The notes: generated by a model not told the origin, from the sequence alone. Positions 34,559-43,732 are shown, counted from the stretch's first letter. The stretch is DNA of 64,000 bases from Clostridium sp. OF03-18AA (GCF_003478035.1 NZ_QUEP01000009.1:69794-133793), one strand, 5' to 3'. Numbers and translations: made by a program.

Positions 34559-36259
34559 ATGAACACATTAGTAATCGTTCTCATCGCAGCTGTGTGTCTG
34601 TTATGCGGATATATGGTATACGGACGCTGGCTGGCAAAGACCTGGGGCATCGACCCGAAGGCAAAAACACCTGCCTATACACATGAAGATGGACAGGACT
34701 ATGTACCGACAAACGGCTGGATCGTTTTCTCACACCAGTTTTCTTCTATCGCAGGTGCCGGTCCTGTAACGGGTGCCATCCAGGCGGCTGCATTCGGCTG
34801 GGTTCCGGTTCTTCTCTGGATCCTTGTCGGCGGTATCTTCTTCGGAGCTGTCACAGACTTCGGAGCTCTTTACGCAAGTGTAAAGAACGAAGGTAAGTCC
34901 ATGGGACTTCTGATCGAAAAGTACATCGGTAAGACAGGTAAGAGATTATTCCTGATCTTCTGCTGGCTCTTCACTTTGATCGTAATCGCTGCTTTCGCAG
35001 ATATGGTTGCAGGCACATTCAACGCTTACACCGTTAAGGACGGCGTTACAGAGCTTGCGGCAGCAGCCCAGACAAACGGAGCTGCAGGTTCCATCTCCAT
35101 CGCATTCATCGTATTTGCAATGTTCTTCGGCGTTCTTCAGAAGAAGCTCAACCTGGAAGGAAAGAGCGAGTTCTTTGTAGGACTTGCCTGCACAGTTGCA
35201 TCTCTTGCGATCGGTATGGCATTCCCGCTGATCGGCGGTAAGGAAGCATGGACCGGATTTACATTCGCTTACATCTTCTTTGCATCTGTCCTTCCGATGT
35301 GGCTCTTAAAACAGCCGCGTGACTACATGACAACTTTCATGTTCGCAGGCATGATCCTTGGTGCCGTTGTCGGTATCGTTGTTGCTCATCCGAACATGAA
35401 CCTTCCGATGTACACAGGTTTTACAAATGAGAAGCTTGGAAACATGTTCCCGATCCTTTTCGTAACCGTAGCATGCGGAGCCGTTTCCGGTTTCCACAGC
35501 CTTGTTTCCTCCGGTACTTCCTCCAAGACCGTTGAGAACGAGAAAGATATGTTAAAAGTTGGCTACGGCGCTATGGTTCTTGAGAGCCTCTTAGCCGTAC
35601 TTGCACTCTGCGTAGCAGGCGCAGCTGCAGCCGCTGACGGTACTGCAGCAGTAGGAACTCCGTTCCAGATCTTCTCCTCCGGTGTTGCCGGACTTCTTGA
35701 GATGTTCGGTCTTCCGATCTACATTGCACAGTGCTTTATGACCATGTGTGTATCCGCGCTTGCCCTTACAAGCCTTGACGCGGTGGCACGTATCGGGCGT
35801 ATGTCCTTCCAGGAGCTTTTCTCCGTAGACAATATGGAGAACGCAGAGGGCTGGAGAAAATTCCTCTGCAACAAATATGTATCCACGATCATCACACTTG
35901 TATTCGGCTACATCCTTACAAGAGTCGGCTACTCCAACATCTGGCCGTTATTCGGAAGCGCAAACCAGCTGTTAAGCGCACTTGTTCTGATCACTCTCTG
36001 CGTATTCTTAAAAGTAACAGGCAGACAGAACAAGACCCTGATCGTACCGTGCGTGATCATGCTCTGCGTAACCTTCACAGCACTGGTTCAGAGAACACTT
36101 GCTCTTGTAAACGCATTCAGCGCAGGTACTGCAGTATTTATGGTTGAAGGACTTCAGCTGATCGTTGCGATCCTTCTTATGGTTCTCGGTGTGATCATCG
36201 TTGTTACATCCGGTAAGGAGCTGTTTAGTAAGAAGGCTGGGTCTGAGGCGAGAGCGTAA
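34559..36259 (+). CDS. cstA: CstA family carbon starvation / peptide or pyruvate transporter
   Basis: A 566-residue polytopic membrane protein. The CstA hallmark sequences are present: YGRWLAKTWGIDP, DYVPTNGWIVFSHQFSSIAGAGPVTGA, GGIFFGAVTDFGALYASVKNEGKS and SGFHSLVSSGTSSKT. CstA proteins import peptides or pyruvate under starvation. Control by a T-box leader points to uptake of an amino acid source rather than catabolite control alone. AAAGGAG precedes ATG 34559. Codon use is that of a highly expressed gene (GTT, CTT, ATC rich). Confidence 0.93.
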   Translation: MNTLVIVLIAAVCLLCGYMVYGRWLAKTWGIDPKAKTPAYTHEDGQDYVPTNGWIVFSHQFSSIAGAGPVTGAIQAAAFGWVPVLLWILVGGIFFGAVTDFGALYASVKNEGKSMGLLIEKYIGKTGKRLFLIFCWLFTLIVIAAFADMVAGTFNAYTVKDGVTELAAAAQTNGAAGSISIAFIVFAMFFGVLQKKLNLEGKSEFFVGLACTVASLAIGMAFPLIGGKEAWTGFTFAYIFFASVLPMWLLKQPRDYMTTFMFAGMILGAVVGIVVAHPNMNLPMYTGFTNEKLGNMFPILFVTVACGAVSGFHSLVSSGTSSKTVENEKDMLKVGYGAMVLESLLAVLALCVAGAAAAADGTAAVGTPFQIFSSGVAGLLEMFGLPIYIAQCFMTMCVSALALTSLDAVARIGRMSFQELFSVDNMENAEGWRKFLCNKYVSTIITLVFGYILTRVGYSNIWPLFGSANQLLSALVLITLCVFLKVTGRQNKTLIVPCVIMLCVTFTALVQRTLALVNAFSAGTAVFMVEGLQLIVAILLMVLGVIIVVTSGKELFSKKAGSEARA

Positions 36260-36358
36260 GCGAACCAGATAAGCCGCAAAGTGGATTGCGAATACCTGTT
36301 TGACATTGCGGTTTACATAATGCTTAACTTGTAGAGTTGATATTCGAAAACCGGTTTT

Positions 36359-36414
36359 CCGGTTCCGGAGACTTCTGAATGGGAGTTTTCGGGGCGCGGG
36401 GAGCCGGTTTTTTG
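36359..36414 (+). terminator. Terminator after cstA
   Basis: CCGGTTCC (36359-36366) pairs with GGGAGCCGG (about 36399-36407), followed by TTTTTTG. A weaker stem AAGCCGCAA/TTGCGGTTT lies closer to the cstA stop. Confidence 0.65.
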
Positions 36415-36529
36415 TATTGACGCAAAAATGTGACTCATTTGAAAGTGCGGATCGGATTCATTTTTCGCTGTCGTTTTGCCTGTATGCGGTATAGGGCAGA
36501 GATTTTCACATTCGTTTATATGATGGGGG

Positions 36530-36559
36530 TTGCAAATGCGGGAGTAGTTCTTGTATACT
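36530..36559 (+). promoter_or_regulatory. Promoter candidate for rlmD
   Basis: TTGCAA (36530-36535), 18-nt spacer, TATACT (36554-36559). A leader of about 165 nt follows, with a small AAAAACTGAG/CTCATTTTT hairpin (about 36565-36592). The rest of the 36260-36731 gap shows nothing recognisable. Confidence 0.55.
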
Positions 36560-36731
36560 TAAGAAAAACTGAGCATTGAGACTCATTTTTAGGTCTGTTC
36601 TGTATTTTGTGTATTCGGTATATTCTCAGTACGGGATGTACGCTATTAGTTTGGCTTAGTGAGGTGAAAGGACAGAGTGGGCTCAGCGATAAAAATGTAC
36701 AACAAGAATATTTATATAGAAGGAACAAATT

Positions 36732-38159
36732 ATGGAAATCAAGAAAAACGATAAATTTACAGTGACCATCGAGGACATGGGAGAGGACGGTGCAGGTATC
36801 GGCCGCGTGGACGGATATATCTGGTTCGTGAAGGATGCCCTGATCGGGGATACGATCGAGGCGTCAGCCATGAAAATGAAAAAAAATTACGGCTTTGCCC
36901 GCCTCGTGCGCGTCATCACCCCGGCAAAAGGCCGCGTGGAGGCGAAATGTCCGGTGGCGAGAGCTTGCGGCGGATGCCAGCTTCAGGAACTGGACTATAA
37001 AGAACAGTTAAAATTCAAGGAAAAGAAAGTATACAATCATTTAAAACGCATCGGCGGCATGGAAAACCTGTTCCTGCCGGAAGAGGCGGACCAGGCAGCA
37101 GGAGTGCCGGACGCAGTCATCATGGAACCGATCATAGGAATGGAAGACCCGTGGAGATATCGCAACAAAGCGCAATATCCGATCGGACGCGGAAAGGACG
37201 GAAAACCGACGGCCGGATTCTTTGCCGGCCGGACCCACTCCCTGATCCCGGTACCGGAGCTGGACTGCCTGCTTGGCTGCGGAGAAAATAAGGATTATCT
37301 GGCGGCAGTGCTGAAATTCATGGAAGATTTTGGTGTGGAACCTTATGATGAGGCAAACCACAAGGGACTTGTGCGCCATGTTCTCTTAAGAAAAGGTTTC
37401 GCCAGCGGTGAACATATGGTATGTCTCGTGATCAACGGAAAGAAACTGCCCCATGAGAAAGAGTTTACCGAGCGGATGCGTGAAGTCGGCGCGGACAGTA
37501 TCTCCCTGTCCTTCAATATGGAAAAGACAAACGTGATCCTGGGAACCGAGATCAAAAATCTCTACGGGCCGGGTTATATCACGGATAAGATCGGAAACAT
37601 CGAATATCGGATCTCTCCGCTATCGTTCTATCAGGTAAACCCGGTCCAGACAGAACGTCTCTACGGAACAGCACTGGAATTCGCTGATTTAAACGGCGGC
37701 GAGACCGTCTGGGATCTTTACTGTGGAATCGGAACGATATCATCCTTCCTTGCACAGAAGGCGGGGAAAGTCTGCGGCGTCGAGATCATCCCGGCGGCCA
37801 TCGAGGACGCGAGAGAGAATGCGAAGCGCAACGGCCTCGATAACGTAGAATTCTTCGTCGGAAAAGCCGAAGAAGTCCTCCCGGAACAGTACGAAAAGAA
37901 CCACATCAAAGCCGATGTGATTGTTGTCGATCCGCCAAGAAAGGGATGTGATGAGCTCTGCCTCGAGACGATCGTAAAGATGGCACCGGAGAAGGTCGTT
38001 TATGTGAGCTGTGATTCCTCGACGTTGGCAAGAGATGTGAAATATCTCGGGGAGAACGGTTACGCTGTAAAACGCGTCAGAACCGTTGACATGTTCGGAA
38101 TGTCAGGGCATGTAGAGACGGTAGCATTATTAACTAAAAAAGATATCACGTCTTGCTGA
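36732..38159 (+). CDS. rlmD: 23S rRNA (uracil-C5)-methyltransferase, RlmD/RumA type
   Basis: A 475-residue SAM-dependent RNA methyltransferase. It has an N-terminal TRAM domain (about 5-65), a [4Fe-4S] cysteine cluster (CPVARACGGCQLQ plus a later Cys), a SAM-binding region VWDLYCGIGTISSFLAQKA, the DPPRKGCDE motif and the catalytic-Cys motif VYVSCDSSTLARD. It methylates a specific uracil in 23S rRNA (U1939 in E. coli; some Firmicutes members modify U747 as well). Clear ribosome site AGAAGGAAC before ATG 36732. Confidence 0.95.
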   Translation: MEIKKNDKFTVTIEDMGEDGAGIGRVDGYIWFVKDALIGDTIEASAMKMKKNYGFARLVRVITPAKGRVEAKCPVARACGGCQLQELDYKEQLKFKEKKVYNHLKRIGGMENLFLPEEADQAAGVPDAVIMEPIIGMEDPWRYRNKAQYPIGRGKDGKPTAGFFAGRTHSLIPVPELDCLLGCGENKDYLAAVLKFMEDFGVEPYDEANHKGLVRHVLLRKGFASGEHMVCLVINGKKLPHEKEFTERMREVGADSISLSFNMEKTNVILGTEIKNLYGPGYITDKIGNIEYRISPLSFYQVNPVQTERLYGTALEFADLNGGETVWDLYCGIGTISSFLAQKAGKVCGVEIIPAAIEDARENAKRNGLDNVEFFVGKAEEVLPEQYEKNHIKADVIVVDPPRKGCDELCLETIVKMAPEKVVYVSCDSSTLARDVKYLGENGYAVKRVRTVDMFGMSGHVETVALLTKKDITSC

Positions 38160-38237
38160 CAAGAATTAACTAAAAGTTCAGCGGTTGCAAAATTTGCAAC
38201 AACGGTAGAGGAAATTGAAAAATCGAAGGGATATAAA

Positions 38238-38462
38238 ATGGAACAGGAATACATTATTCTCCAGATCCAGGAAGATGATTACGGCTGTGAGGAACGCTCT
38301 GCAGGGGCAAAGAAAACCGTTCTCGTCCGGCTGAAAGACGCTAAGGAAAGCGAGCGGATGATCCGTCAGGAAGATGACTGGCTTTATGAGCAGGGGATTG
38401 ATGAAGGTGATCTGGTAGTATTAACGGAGAATCACCTGTATAAGAAAATGGAAGAGAGGTAA
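38238..38462 (+). CDS. Small hypothetical protein (74 aa) before the GNAT gene
   Basis: A 74-residue acidic, soluble protein with no recognisable domain. Support for a real gene: GAAGGGAT lies 8 nt before the ATG, the composition is coding-like (YIILQIQEDDYG, VLVRLKDAKESERMI, GDLVVLTENHLYKKM), and it ends 6 nt before the GNAT start, with the GNAT ribosome site inside its last codons. Possibly a small partner or regulator of the acetyltransferase; function unknown. Confidence 0.65.
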   Translation: MEQEYIILQIQEDDYGCEERSAGAKKTVLVRLKDAKESERMIRQEDDWLYEQGIDEGDLVVLTENHLYKKMEER

Positions 38463-38468
38463 ATAAAG

Positions 38469-39014
38469 ATGGAATTACAGACAAAACGACTGATTTTAAG
38501 ACCATGGCAGGAGAGCGATGCAGAGAGCTGCTATGAATACGCGAAAGACCCGCAGGTCGGTCCATCTGCCGGCTGGCCGGTACACACGAGTGTGGAGAAC
38601 AGCAGAGAGACGATTAAAAACGTATTGTCGGCCGATGGAACGTATGCGGTCGTATTAAAAGCTTCCGGAAAACCGGTCGGCTGCGCGGGATTAACTGTGG
38701 GAGCTGCCAGCAATTTAAAGCTTCCGGAAGATGAAGGTGAGATTGGCTGCTGGCTCGGCGTTCCGTACTGGGGACAGGGAATCATCCCGGAGGCAGTACA
38801 GGAGCTGATCCGTTATGGATTTGAGGATCTGGGATTAAAACGGATCTGGTATGCGTTTTTTGATGGGAATGAAAAATCAAAGCGCGTGGCGGAGAAATGC
38901 GGATTCAGCTATCATCACACGAATGAAAACCTGGAGTGGAAATTACTGAACAGGACAGTTACAGAGCATGTGTATGTTCTTGACAGGCATAGAAAGTTAT
39001 CTGGTGCGCAGTAA
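38469..39014 (+). CDS. GNAT family N-acetyltransferase (RimJ/RimL-like)
   Basis: A 181-residue acetyltransferase. The start MELQTKRLILRPWQESDAESCYEYAKDP is typical of the RimJ/RimL group; GCWLGVPYWGQGIIPEAVQELIRYGFEDLGLKRIW includes the acetyl-CoA loop (variant of Q/RxxGxG/A), and ENEKSKRVAEKCGF-like residues follow. Targets may be ribosomal-protein N-termini or small molecules. AGAGAGG precedes ATG 38469. Confidence 0.9.
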   Translation: MELQTKRLILRPWQESDAESCYEYAKDPQVGPSAGWPVHTSVENSRETIKNVLSADGTYAVVLKASGKPVGCAGLTVGAASNLKLPEDEGEIGCWLGVPYWGQGIIPEAVQELIRYGFEDLGLKRIWYAFFDGNEKSKRVAEKCGFSYHHTNENLEWKLLNRTVTEHVYVLDRHRKLSGAQ

Positions 39015-39104
39015 TTCTGAGAGAAATTTGTCAGCTTGCGCTGACAGGAATTAAACGCCAAGTCTTACGTGTGCTCGACTTAAAAGAAAGAAGGAACCCC
39101 GAGA

Positions 39105-39653
39105 ATGAAAAAACTTATGATCGCGTCCGACATCCACGGCTCCGCATACTATTGCCGGAAAATGCTGGAGGCATTTGACCGGGAACAGGCAGACCGCCTG
39201 TTGCTTTTGGGCGATATTTTGTACCATGGACCGAGAAATGATCTTCCGAAAGAGTATGCGCCGAAGGAAGTCATCAAAATGTTAAATGAGCGGAAAACGA
39301 AAATCTTCTGTGTCCGCGGAAACTGCGATACGGAGGTTGACCAGATGGTGCTGGAGTTCCCGATCCTTGCGGATTACGCGGTATTTCCGGCGGCAGACCG
39401 CCTGATCTACGCTACTCATGGCCATCACTTTCATATGAACCAGCTCCCGCCTCTCCAGCCGGGAGACATTCTCCTCCACGGCCACACGCACATTCCGGCG
39501 TGGGAACCGTTCGGGGATGGAAATCTGTACCTGAATCCGGGTTCCGTGTCGATCCCGAAAGCGGAAAGTGAACATAGCTATATGCTCCTTCAGGATGGGA
39601 AAGTGATCTGGAAAACACTGGAAGGAACTGCTTATCATAGTGAATGTTTATAA
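39105..39653 (+). CDS. yfcE: Metallophosphoesterase, YfcE/MJ0936 family
   Basis: A 182-residue calcineurin-like phosphodiesterase. Metal ligands appear in order: SDIHGS (DxH), LLGDILYHGPRN (GD), VRGNCDTEVDQ (GN), ATHGHHFHMNQ and LHGHTHIPAW (GHxH). Length and order match YfcE, a cytoplasmic Mn-dependent phosphodiesterase. The GAAGGAACCCC site precedes ATG 39105. The stop lies shortly before the cobalamin riboswitch promoter. Confidence 0.93.
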   Translation: MKKLMIASDIHGSAYYCRKMLEAFDREQADRLLLLGDILYHGPRNDLPKEYAPKEVIKMLNERKTKIFCVRGNCDTEVDQMVLEFPILADYAVFPAADRLIYATHGHHFHMNQLPPLQPGDILLHGHTHIPAWEPFGDGNLYLNPGSVSIPKAESEHSYMLLQDGKVIWKTLEGTAYHSECL

Positions 39654-39670
39654 AAACGTCTCAATGGTCC

Positions 39671-39699
39671 TTGCATAATAAACCCGAAGATGCTAAAAT
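39671..39699 (+). promoter_or_regulatory. Promoter of the cobalamin riboswitch transcript
   Basis: TTGCAT (39671-39676), 17-nt spacer, TAAAAT (39694-39699). The transcript would begin 10-20 nt before the aptamer. Confidence 0.65.
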
Positions 39700-39719
39700 A
39701 TCTCCTATAACAATTGAAG

Positions 39720-39942
39720 AGGCATCCGGTGCTGCTGCCGCCCTGAAGGGGGCGGACAGCAGGTAAAAGGGAAACAGGTGAAAGACCTGTGCGATCTCGT
39801 CACTGTGAGCAGGGAATACAAAGCCATGCGCGAACGCGCGGTCACTGAAAAAACGGAGCAGCCTGACAGGACTGTTTTGAAATATTTGGGAAGGCGGCTT
39901 TGTGTGATGATCTGTGAGTCAGGAAACCTGCCGGAATGCTGG
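39720..39942 (+). promoter_or_regulatory. Cobalamin (B12) riboswitch aptamer
   Basis: Conserved blocks occur in the right order: GGTGCTGCTGCC (P2), AAAAGGGAAACAGGTGAAA, GCGATCTCGTCACTGTGAGCAGGG, GGTCACTG, GGGAAGGCGG, and the B12-box-like GTGAGTCAGGAAACCTGCC (about 39913-39931). GCAT (39722-39725) and ATGC (39936-39939) can close P1. Cobalamin binding is expected to favour the downstream terminator and reduce transporter expression. Confidence 0.92.
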
Positions 39943-39990
39943 TACAGGAAGAAAAATTCCAGATCACGAGGCATTGATCGTACCGTTTAT

Positions 39991-40021
39991 ATGTCGGCTG
40001 ATTCCAGCGGACATCTTTTTC
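39991..40021 (+). terminator. Riboswitch-controlled terminator
   Basis: ATGTC-G-GCTG (39991-40000), loop ATTC, CAGC-G-GACAT (40005-40014), then CTTTTTC. Its position 50 nt after the aptamer makes it the likely expression platform. Confidence 0.75.
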
Positions 40022-40099
40022 TGATGCTTAAGCATTCGGTATTCGAAAAAATTCTCAGATGGAACATCTCCATACTAACTCCGAAATTGTAAAAACAAT

Positions 40100-40233
40100 G
40101 AAACTGTTCAGAACTTTCATGATTACGGGCAAAAAATGTATTTCAGATGGCTGAACCAATAGGACTTTTGCTTTAAAACCAATGGGGTTATTACAGTCGG
40201 CGCAGCAAGTGCGCAGGCCTGGTGAACAGTTGC
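40100..40233. mobile_element. 133-134-bp palindromic element, inverted divergent copy C
   Basis: Read on the minus strand, it runs from GCAACTGTTCACCA (40220-40233) through CTGCGCACTTGCTGCGC (17 nt identical to copy B), GGCAAAAG...TTTTTTGCC with a nested TTCAG/CTGAA stem, to the end TTCTGAACAGTTTC (40100-40113). The flanks are A-rich and give no clean duplication (AAAACAAT left; AAAACATT begins 3 nt beyond the right end). It occupies the leader between the riboswitch terminator and the first transporter gene. Confidence 0.8.
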
Positions 40234-40272
40234 AAAAAAACATTATAATCTTTACACAACATGGAGGACAAC

Positions 40273-41916
40273 ATGAAGAAGAAACATGTAAGTCTGCTCT
40301 TAGCGGCAGCAATGGCGGCATCCGTAATTTCCGGATGCGGAAGCAGCGCGAATAACAGCACGGCTGAGACGACAAAAGCAGAAGGAGCTGCAGCGGAGAC
40401 AACGGCTGCAGGAGAGACAGAAGCCACAGCAGAGGCAGTGGAAGACACAGAGAAAAACGAGACAGATGAGGTTGTCATCGCGACTCCGCGTGATGCTGTG
40501 CAGGGAAGCGGCGATGCGTATTACTGCTGGGAAGGCGCTTATGTATGGGAAGCGCTCACAGCAAACAACGGTGGTGTGATCGATCCGTGGCTTGCAAAAT
40601 CCTGGGAGCACAACGATGACTGTACCGAGTGGACTTTCAGCCTGCGCGATGACGCATATTTTACAGACGGTGTTCAGTTTAATGCCGATGTGTGCCTGAA
40701 AAACATTGAGCGTTGGGGCCATGGGATCAATTCTACATACACAACACTCAGCATCGAAAAATCTCTCCCGAATCTCGACAAGATGGAGAAAGTCGACGAC
40801 TTCACTGTAAAGTTCACATTTACACAGCCGATCACAACACTTGAGTATGTCCTTTCCGACTATGGCAGCCCGATGTACAGCCCGAACTGCTTCGACGAGG
40901 AGACAGGTGTGATCTCCGACTATGCGATCGGAACCGGTCCATATAAGATCGTTGACCATGTGGAGTCCGAGTATGTGACACTTGAGAGAAATGACAACTA
41001 TTATGGCGAGAACGGCAAGGTAAAGACCTTCAAGATCCGCTGCATCCCGGATGCCGAGACTCGTGTATCCGCGTTAAAATCCGGCGAAGTCATGGGACTT
41101 GCAGACAACGGCGCGATCACCATGGATGCTGCAAAGAATCTCTGCGACACAGACTCCAACTTTGAGATGGACAGCACTCCGAGCCATATGACTGAGTACA
41201 TCATGTTCAACGATAAAAACGAGTACCTTGCGGATAAGCGCATGAGAGAGGCGTTCAACCTTGCGACAGACCGCGACAGCATCTGCAGTGTGATCTACGG
41301 AGGACTTTTACAGCCGGCATACTCCTTCTTAAGCACCCAGTCCACCTTCCATCTGGACATCCAGGGAACTTATGATATGGAGAAGGCAAAATCTCTCGCA
41401 AAAGAAGTTCTCGGAGACAAGACGGCCGACATGACCATGATCATCCGTTCCAGCACCGCGTCCGATTACAACTGCAAGGCTGTTGCAGAATACTTAAAGC
41501 AGGTTTACGCGGAGCTTGGCGTCAACATCAATATTGAGATCGTGGACTCCTCCCTCTACAAAGAGAGACAGCAGGAAGGCACCTACGACATGACACTTAC
41601 TGTATTCGGTATCAACAATGCGGATCCGACTTCCACATTTAAGCAGTACTTCGCAAGCGAAGGAAACAGCAACACGACATTAAACTACAACTACTACAAC
41701 GAGAAGATCGATGAACTTGTCGCAAAAGCTCCGACGATCGCTGATGTGAGCGAGCGCAGCAAGATCTATGATGAGATCCAGCAGGAACTCTTCGATGACA
41801 GCGCGTGCGTTCCGATCTGCTACCAGATCAACGTAAACATCCACAACAAGGCGATCACACACTATGCAGGAAAGACCTTCGGTGTTGGACTTCCGACAAT
41901 TTCCTGGGTGAAATAA
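40273..41916 (+). CDS. NikA-like substrate-binding lipoprotein (ABC transporter family 5)
   Basis: A 547-residue solute-binding protein. A lipoprotein signal peptide has the lipobox ISGC near residues 19-22, then a Thr/Glu/Ala-rich linker to about 65. The mature part matches family 5 (SBP_bac_5): GVIDPWLAKSW, WTFSLRDDAYFTDG, GTGPYKI, and SSLYKERQQEGTYDMTL, which align best with nickel-binding NikA. GGAGG precedes ATG 40273; ATG 40261 lies upstream of that site. The upstream cobalamin riboswitch suggests cobalt, nickel or a corrinoid precursor as substrate; peptides are not excluded. Confidence 0.88.
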   Translation: MKKKHVSLLLAAAMAASVISGCGSSANNSTAETTKAEGAAAETTAAGETEATAEAVEDTEKNETDEVVIATPRDAVQGSGDAYYCWEGAYVWEALTANNGGVIDPWLAKSWEHNDDCTEWTFSLRDDAYFTDGVQFNADVCLKNIERWGHGINSTYTTLSIEKSLPNLDKMEKVDDFTVKFTFTQPITTLEYVLSDYGSPMYSPNCFDEETGVISDYAIGTGPYKIVDHVESEYVTLERNDNYYGENGKVKTFKIRCIPDAETRVSALKSGEVMGLADNGAITMDAAKNLCDTDSNFEMDSTPSHMTEYIMFNDKNEYLADKRMREAFNLATDRDSICSVIYGGLLQPAYSFLSTQSTFHLDIQGTYDMEKAKSLAKEVLGDKTADMTMIIRSSTASDYNCKAVAEYLKQVYAELGVNINIEIVDSSLYKERQQEGTYDMTLTVFGINNADPTSTFKQYFASEGNSNTTLNYNYYNEKIDELVAKAPTIADVSERSKIYDEIQQELFDDSACVPICYQINVNIHNKAITHYAGKTFGVGLPTISWVK

Positions 41917-41921
41917 TCAAT

Positions 41922-42875
41922 ATGTCACTTTTAAAGTACATCCTGAAAAAAATGCTGATGCTTTTGCCGGTGCTCGTCGGGATCAGTATCATTGCATTTG
42001 CACTTGGGATCATGTCACCGGGGGATCCGGTGGACCAGGTGTTAAATCCAAACGGAAACGAATCCTACACGCAGGAAGAATATGATGCCATGGCTGCAAA
42101 GATGGGGCTGGACCAGCCTGCCGTCGTCCAGTATTTTAACTGGGTCGACGGCCTGGCTCACGGCGATCTGGGCAGGTCCTTTTTCACGAACAAAAGTGTC
42201 ATGGACCAGCTCGCAAAGCGGATCCCGATCTCATTGAAGCTTGCGGGTTTCAGCATGATCCTGACCATCGTGTTCGGTGTGGGATTCGGAGTCCTGATGG
42301 CGGTGGGAAAAGACCGGCTGCCGGATCATGTGCTGGGAACATTTTCAACGGTTGCATTGTCCGTTCCGGGGTTCTGGATCGCCATTGTCCTGATCTTTAT
42401 CTTTGCGGAACAGTGGAAGATCCTGCCGAGCAGCGGGATCTCCGACGGATCCGGCTTTATTCTCCCGGCGGTCACGCTGGCGCTCCCGAGTATCGGAGTC
42501 TGTGCGAGACTGACAAGGAGCGCGATCCTCGATGAGATCGGAAGACAGTACATGACTGTGGCGGATGCAAAAGGAATGAGCCGCCGCCGCGCAGTGGTTC
42601 GCCATGCGTTCGGAAACGCGCTGATCCCGATCATCACCTACCTGGGAACCCATATGGCGGGCATCATCGGCGGCGCCTCGATCGTGGAGACGATCTTTGC
42701 GATCCCCGGGATCGGAAGCTACGCGATCGCGGGTGTGCAGTCGAAGGATTATTATGTGGTGCAGGCGTATGTTCTGTTTTCAGGCTGTATCTATGTGCTG
42801 ACAAACATTCTGATCGACCTGATCTATATCGCACTTGATCCGAAGATCCGGGCGGGAGAGGCGGTGGAATCATGA
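41922..42875 (+). CDS. NikB-like ABC transporter permease
   Basis: A 317-residue inner-membrane permease of the Dpp/Opp/Nik type with about six helices. It starts LLKYILKKMLMLLPVLVGIS, has GRSFFTNKSV, and holds the EAA-loop region RQYMTVADAKGMSRRRAVVRHAFGNALIP that docks on the ATPases, then GGASIVETIFAIPGIG. The ATG at 41922 lies 5 nt after the binding-protein stop; a longer in-frame start inside that gene is rejected because its N-terminus is not hydrophobic. It overlaps the next permease by 4 nt. Confidence 0.93.
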   Translation: MSLLKYILKKMLMLLPVLVGISIIAFALGIMSPGDPVDQVLNPNGNESYTQEEYDAMAAKMGLDQPAVVQYFNWVDGLAHGDLGRSFFTNKSVMDQLAKRIPISLKLAGFSMILTIVFGVGFGVLMAVGKDRLPDHVLGTFSTVALSVPGFWIAIVLIFIFAEQWKILPSSGISDGSGFILPAVTLALPSIGVCARLTRSAILDEIGRQYMTVADAKGMSRRRAVVRHAFGNALIPIITYLGTHMAGIIGGASIVETIFAIPGIGSYAIAGVQSKDYYVVQAYVLFSGCIYVLTNILIDLIYIALDPKIRAGEAVES

Positions 42876-43711
42876 ATAAATTAAAGGAACTCCACCTGTC
42901 AGGAAAAGCAAAGACCGGTCTGGTAATCTTATTATTGATCCTTTTGACCAGCGTACTCGCGCCGGTCCTTGCTCCCTATGATCCGCTGGTCTCGAACCTG
43001 TCGGAAGCACTTCAGAAACCGTCTGCCGCGCATCTTTTAGGCACGGATAATATCGGAAGAGATACGCTGAGCCGTGTTCTCTACGGCGGAAGACAGTCGA
43101 TCCTTCTCGCCCTGGTGGCGACCGTCCTCTCGATGCTGCTCGGTTTTGCACTGGGACTTTTCGCGGGATATTTCGGTGGCTGGATCGACGGGATCATCAC
43201 GACGATCTCCAGCATTTTCCAGGGACTTCCCGGCTTGACGCTGATGATCGCGGTGGCCGGACTTCTTGGACAGGGCGTGAAGAGCATGCTGATCGCGATC
43301 GTGATCAATTCCTGGGTCGGATTTTCCAGGATCGTCCGCGGTGAAGTCATGAAACTGAAACAGGAGAGCTTTATTAAAGGACTGAGAACCATCGGAGCCG
43401 GAGACCTCCGGATCCTGTTCCTGCATATTTCTCCGAATATTTTAGGAACTTTGAGCGTCCTTTTTGCCACCAGGATCGCCGGAAATGTGATCTCGGTGGC
43501 GTCCATGAGTTATCTTGGTCTGGGACTTCAGCCCCCGACACCGGACTGGGGCGTCATGATCAACGATGCGAGACAGTATTTCCGCCAGGAACCGCTGCTC
43601 GTCATCGCTCCGGGACTCTGTATTTTGCTTCTTTCCCTCAGCATCAACCTTCTGGCAGATGAACTGCGTGACCGGCTGGATGTGCGGAAAGATGTGATGA
43701 AGACGATGTGA
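42872..43711 (+). CDS. NikC-like ABC transporter permease
   Basis: A 279-residue permease that pairs with the previous one. It has the DppC/NikC features LAPYDPLVSNLSEAL, HLLGTDNIGRDTLSRVLYGGR, an EAA-type loop ESFIKGLRTIGAGDLRILFLHISPN and SMSYLGLGLQPPTPDWGVMINDA. It starts at the ATGA overlap. A half copy of the palindromic element lies directly after its stop, still inside the operon. Confidence 0.94.
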   Translation: MNKLKELHLSGKAKTGLVILLLILLTSVLAPVLAPYDPLVSNLSEALQKPSAAHLLGTDNIGRDTLSRVLYGGRQSILLALVATVLSMLLGFALGLFAGYFGGWIDGIITTISSIFQGLPGLTLMIAVAGLLGQGVKSMLIAIVINSWVGFSRIVRGEVMKLKQESFIKGLRTIGAGDLRILFLHISPNILGTLSVLFATRIAGNVISVASMSYLGLGLQPPTPDWGVMINDARQYFRQEPLLVIAPGLCILLLSLSINLLADELRDRLDVRKDVMKTM

Positions 43712-43732
43712 TGTCGGAAAGCATGCAAAAAA

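Noticed and set aside
39029..39046. Hairpin TGTCAGC-TTGC-GCTGACA between GNAT and yfcE
   Set aside because: Short, no T-run and no repeat relation; too little to call a terminator.
41805..41921. Longer in-frame start for the NikB-like permease
   Set aside because: It lies within the binding-protein gene and gives a polar N-terminus instead of the expected first helix.
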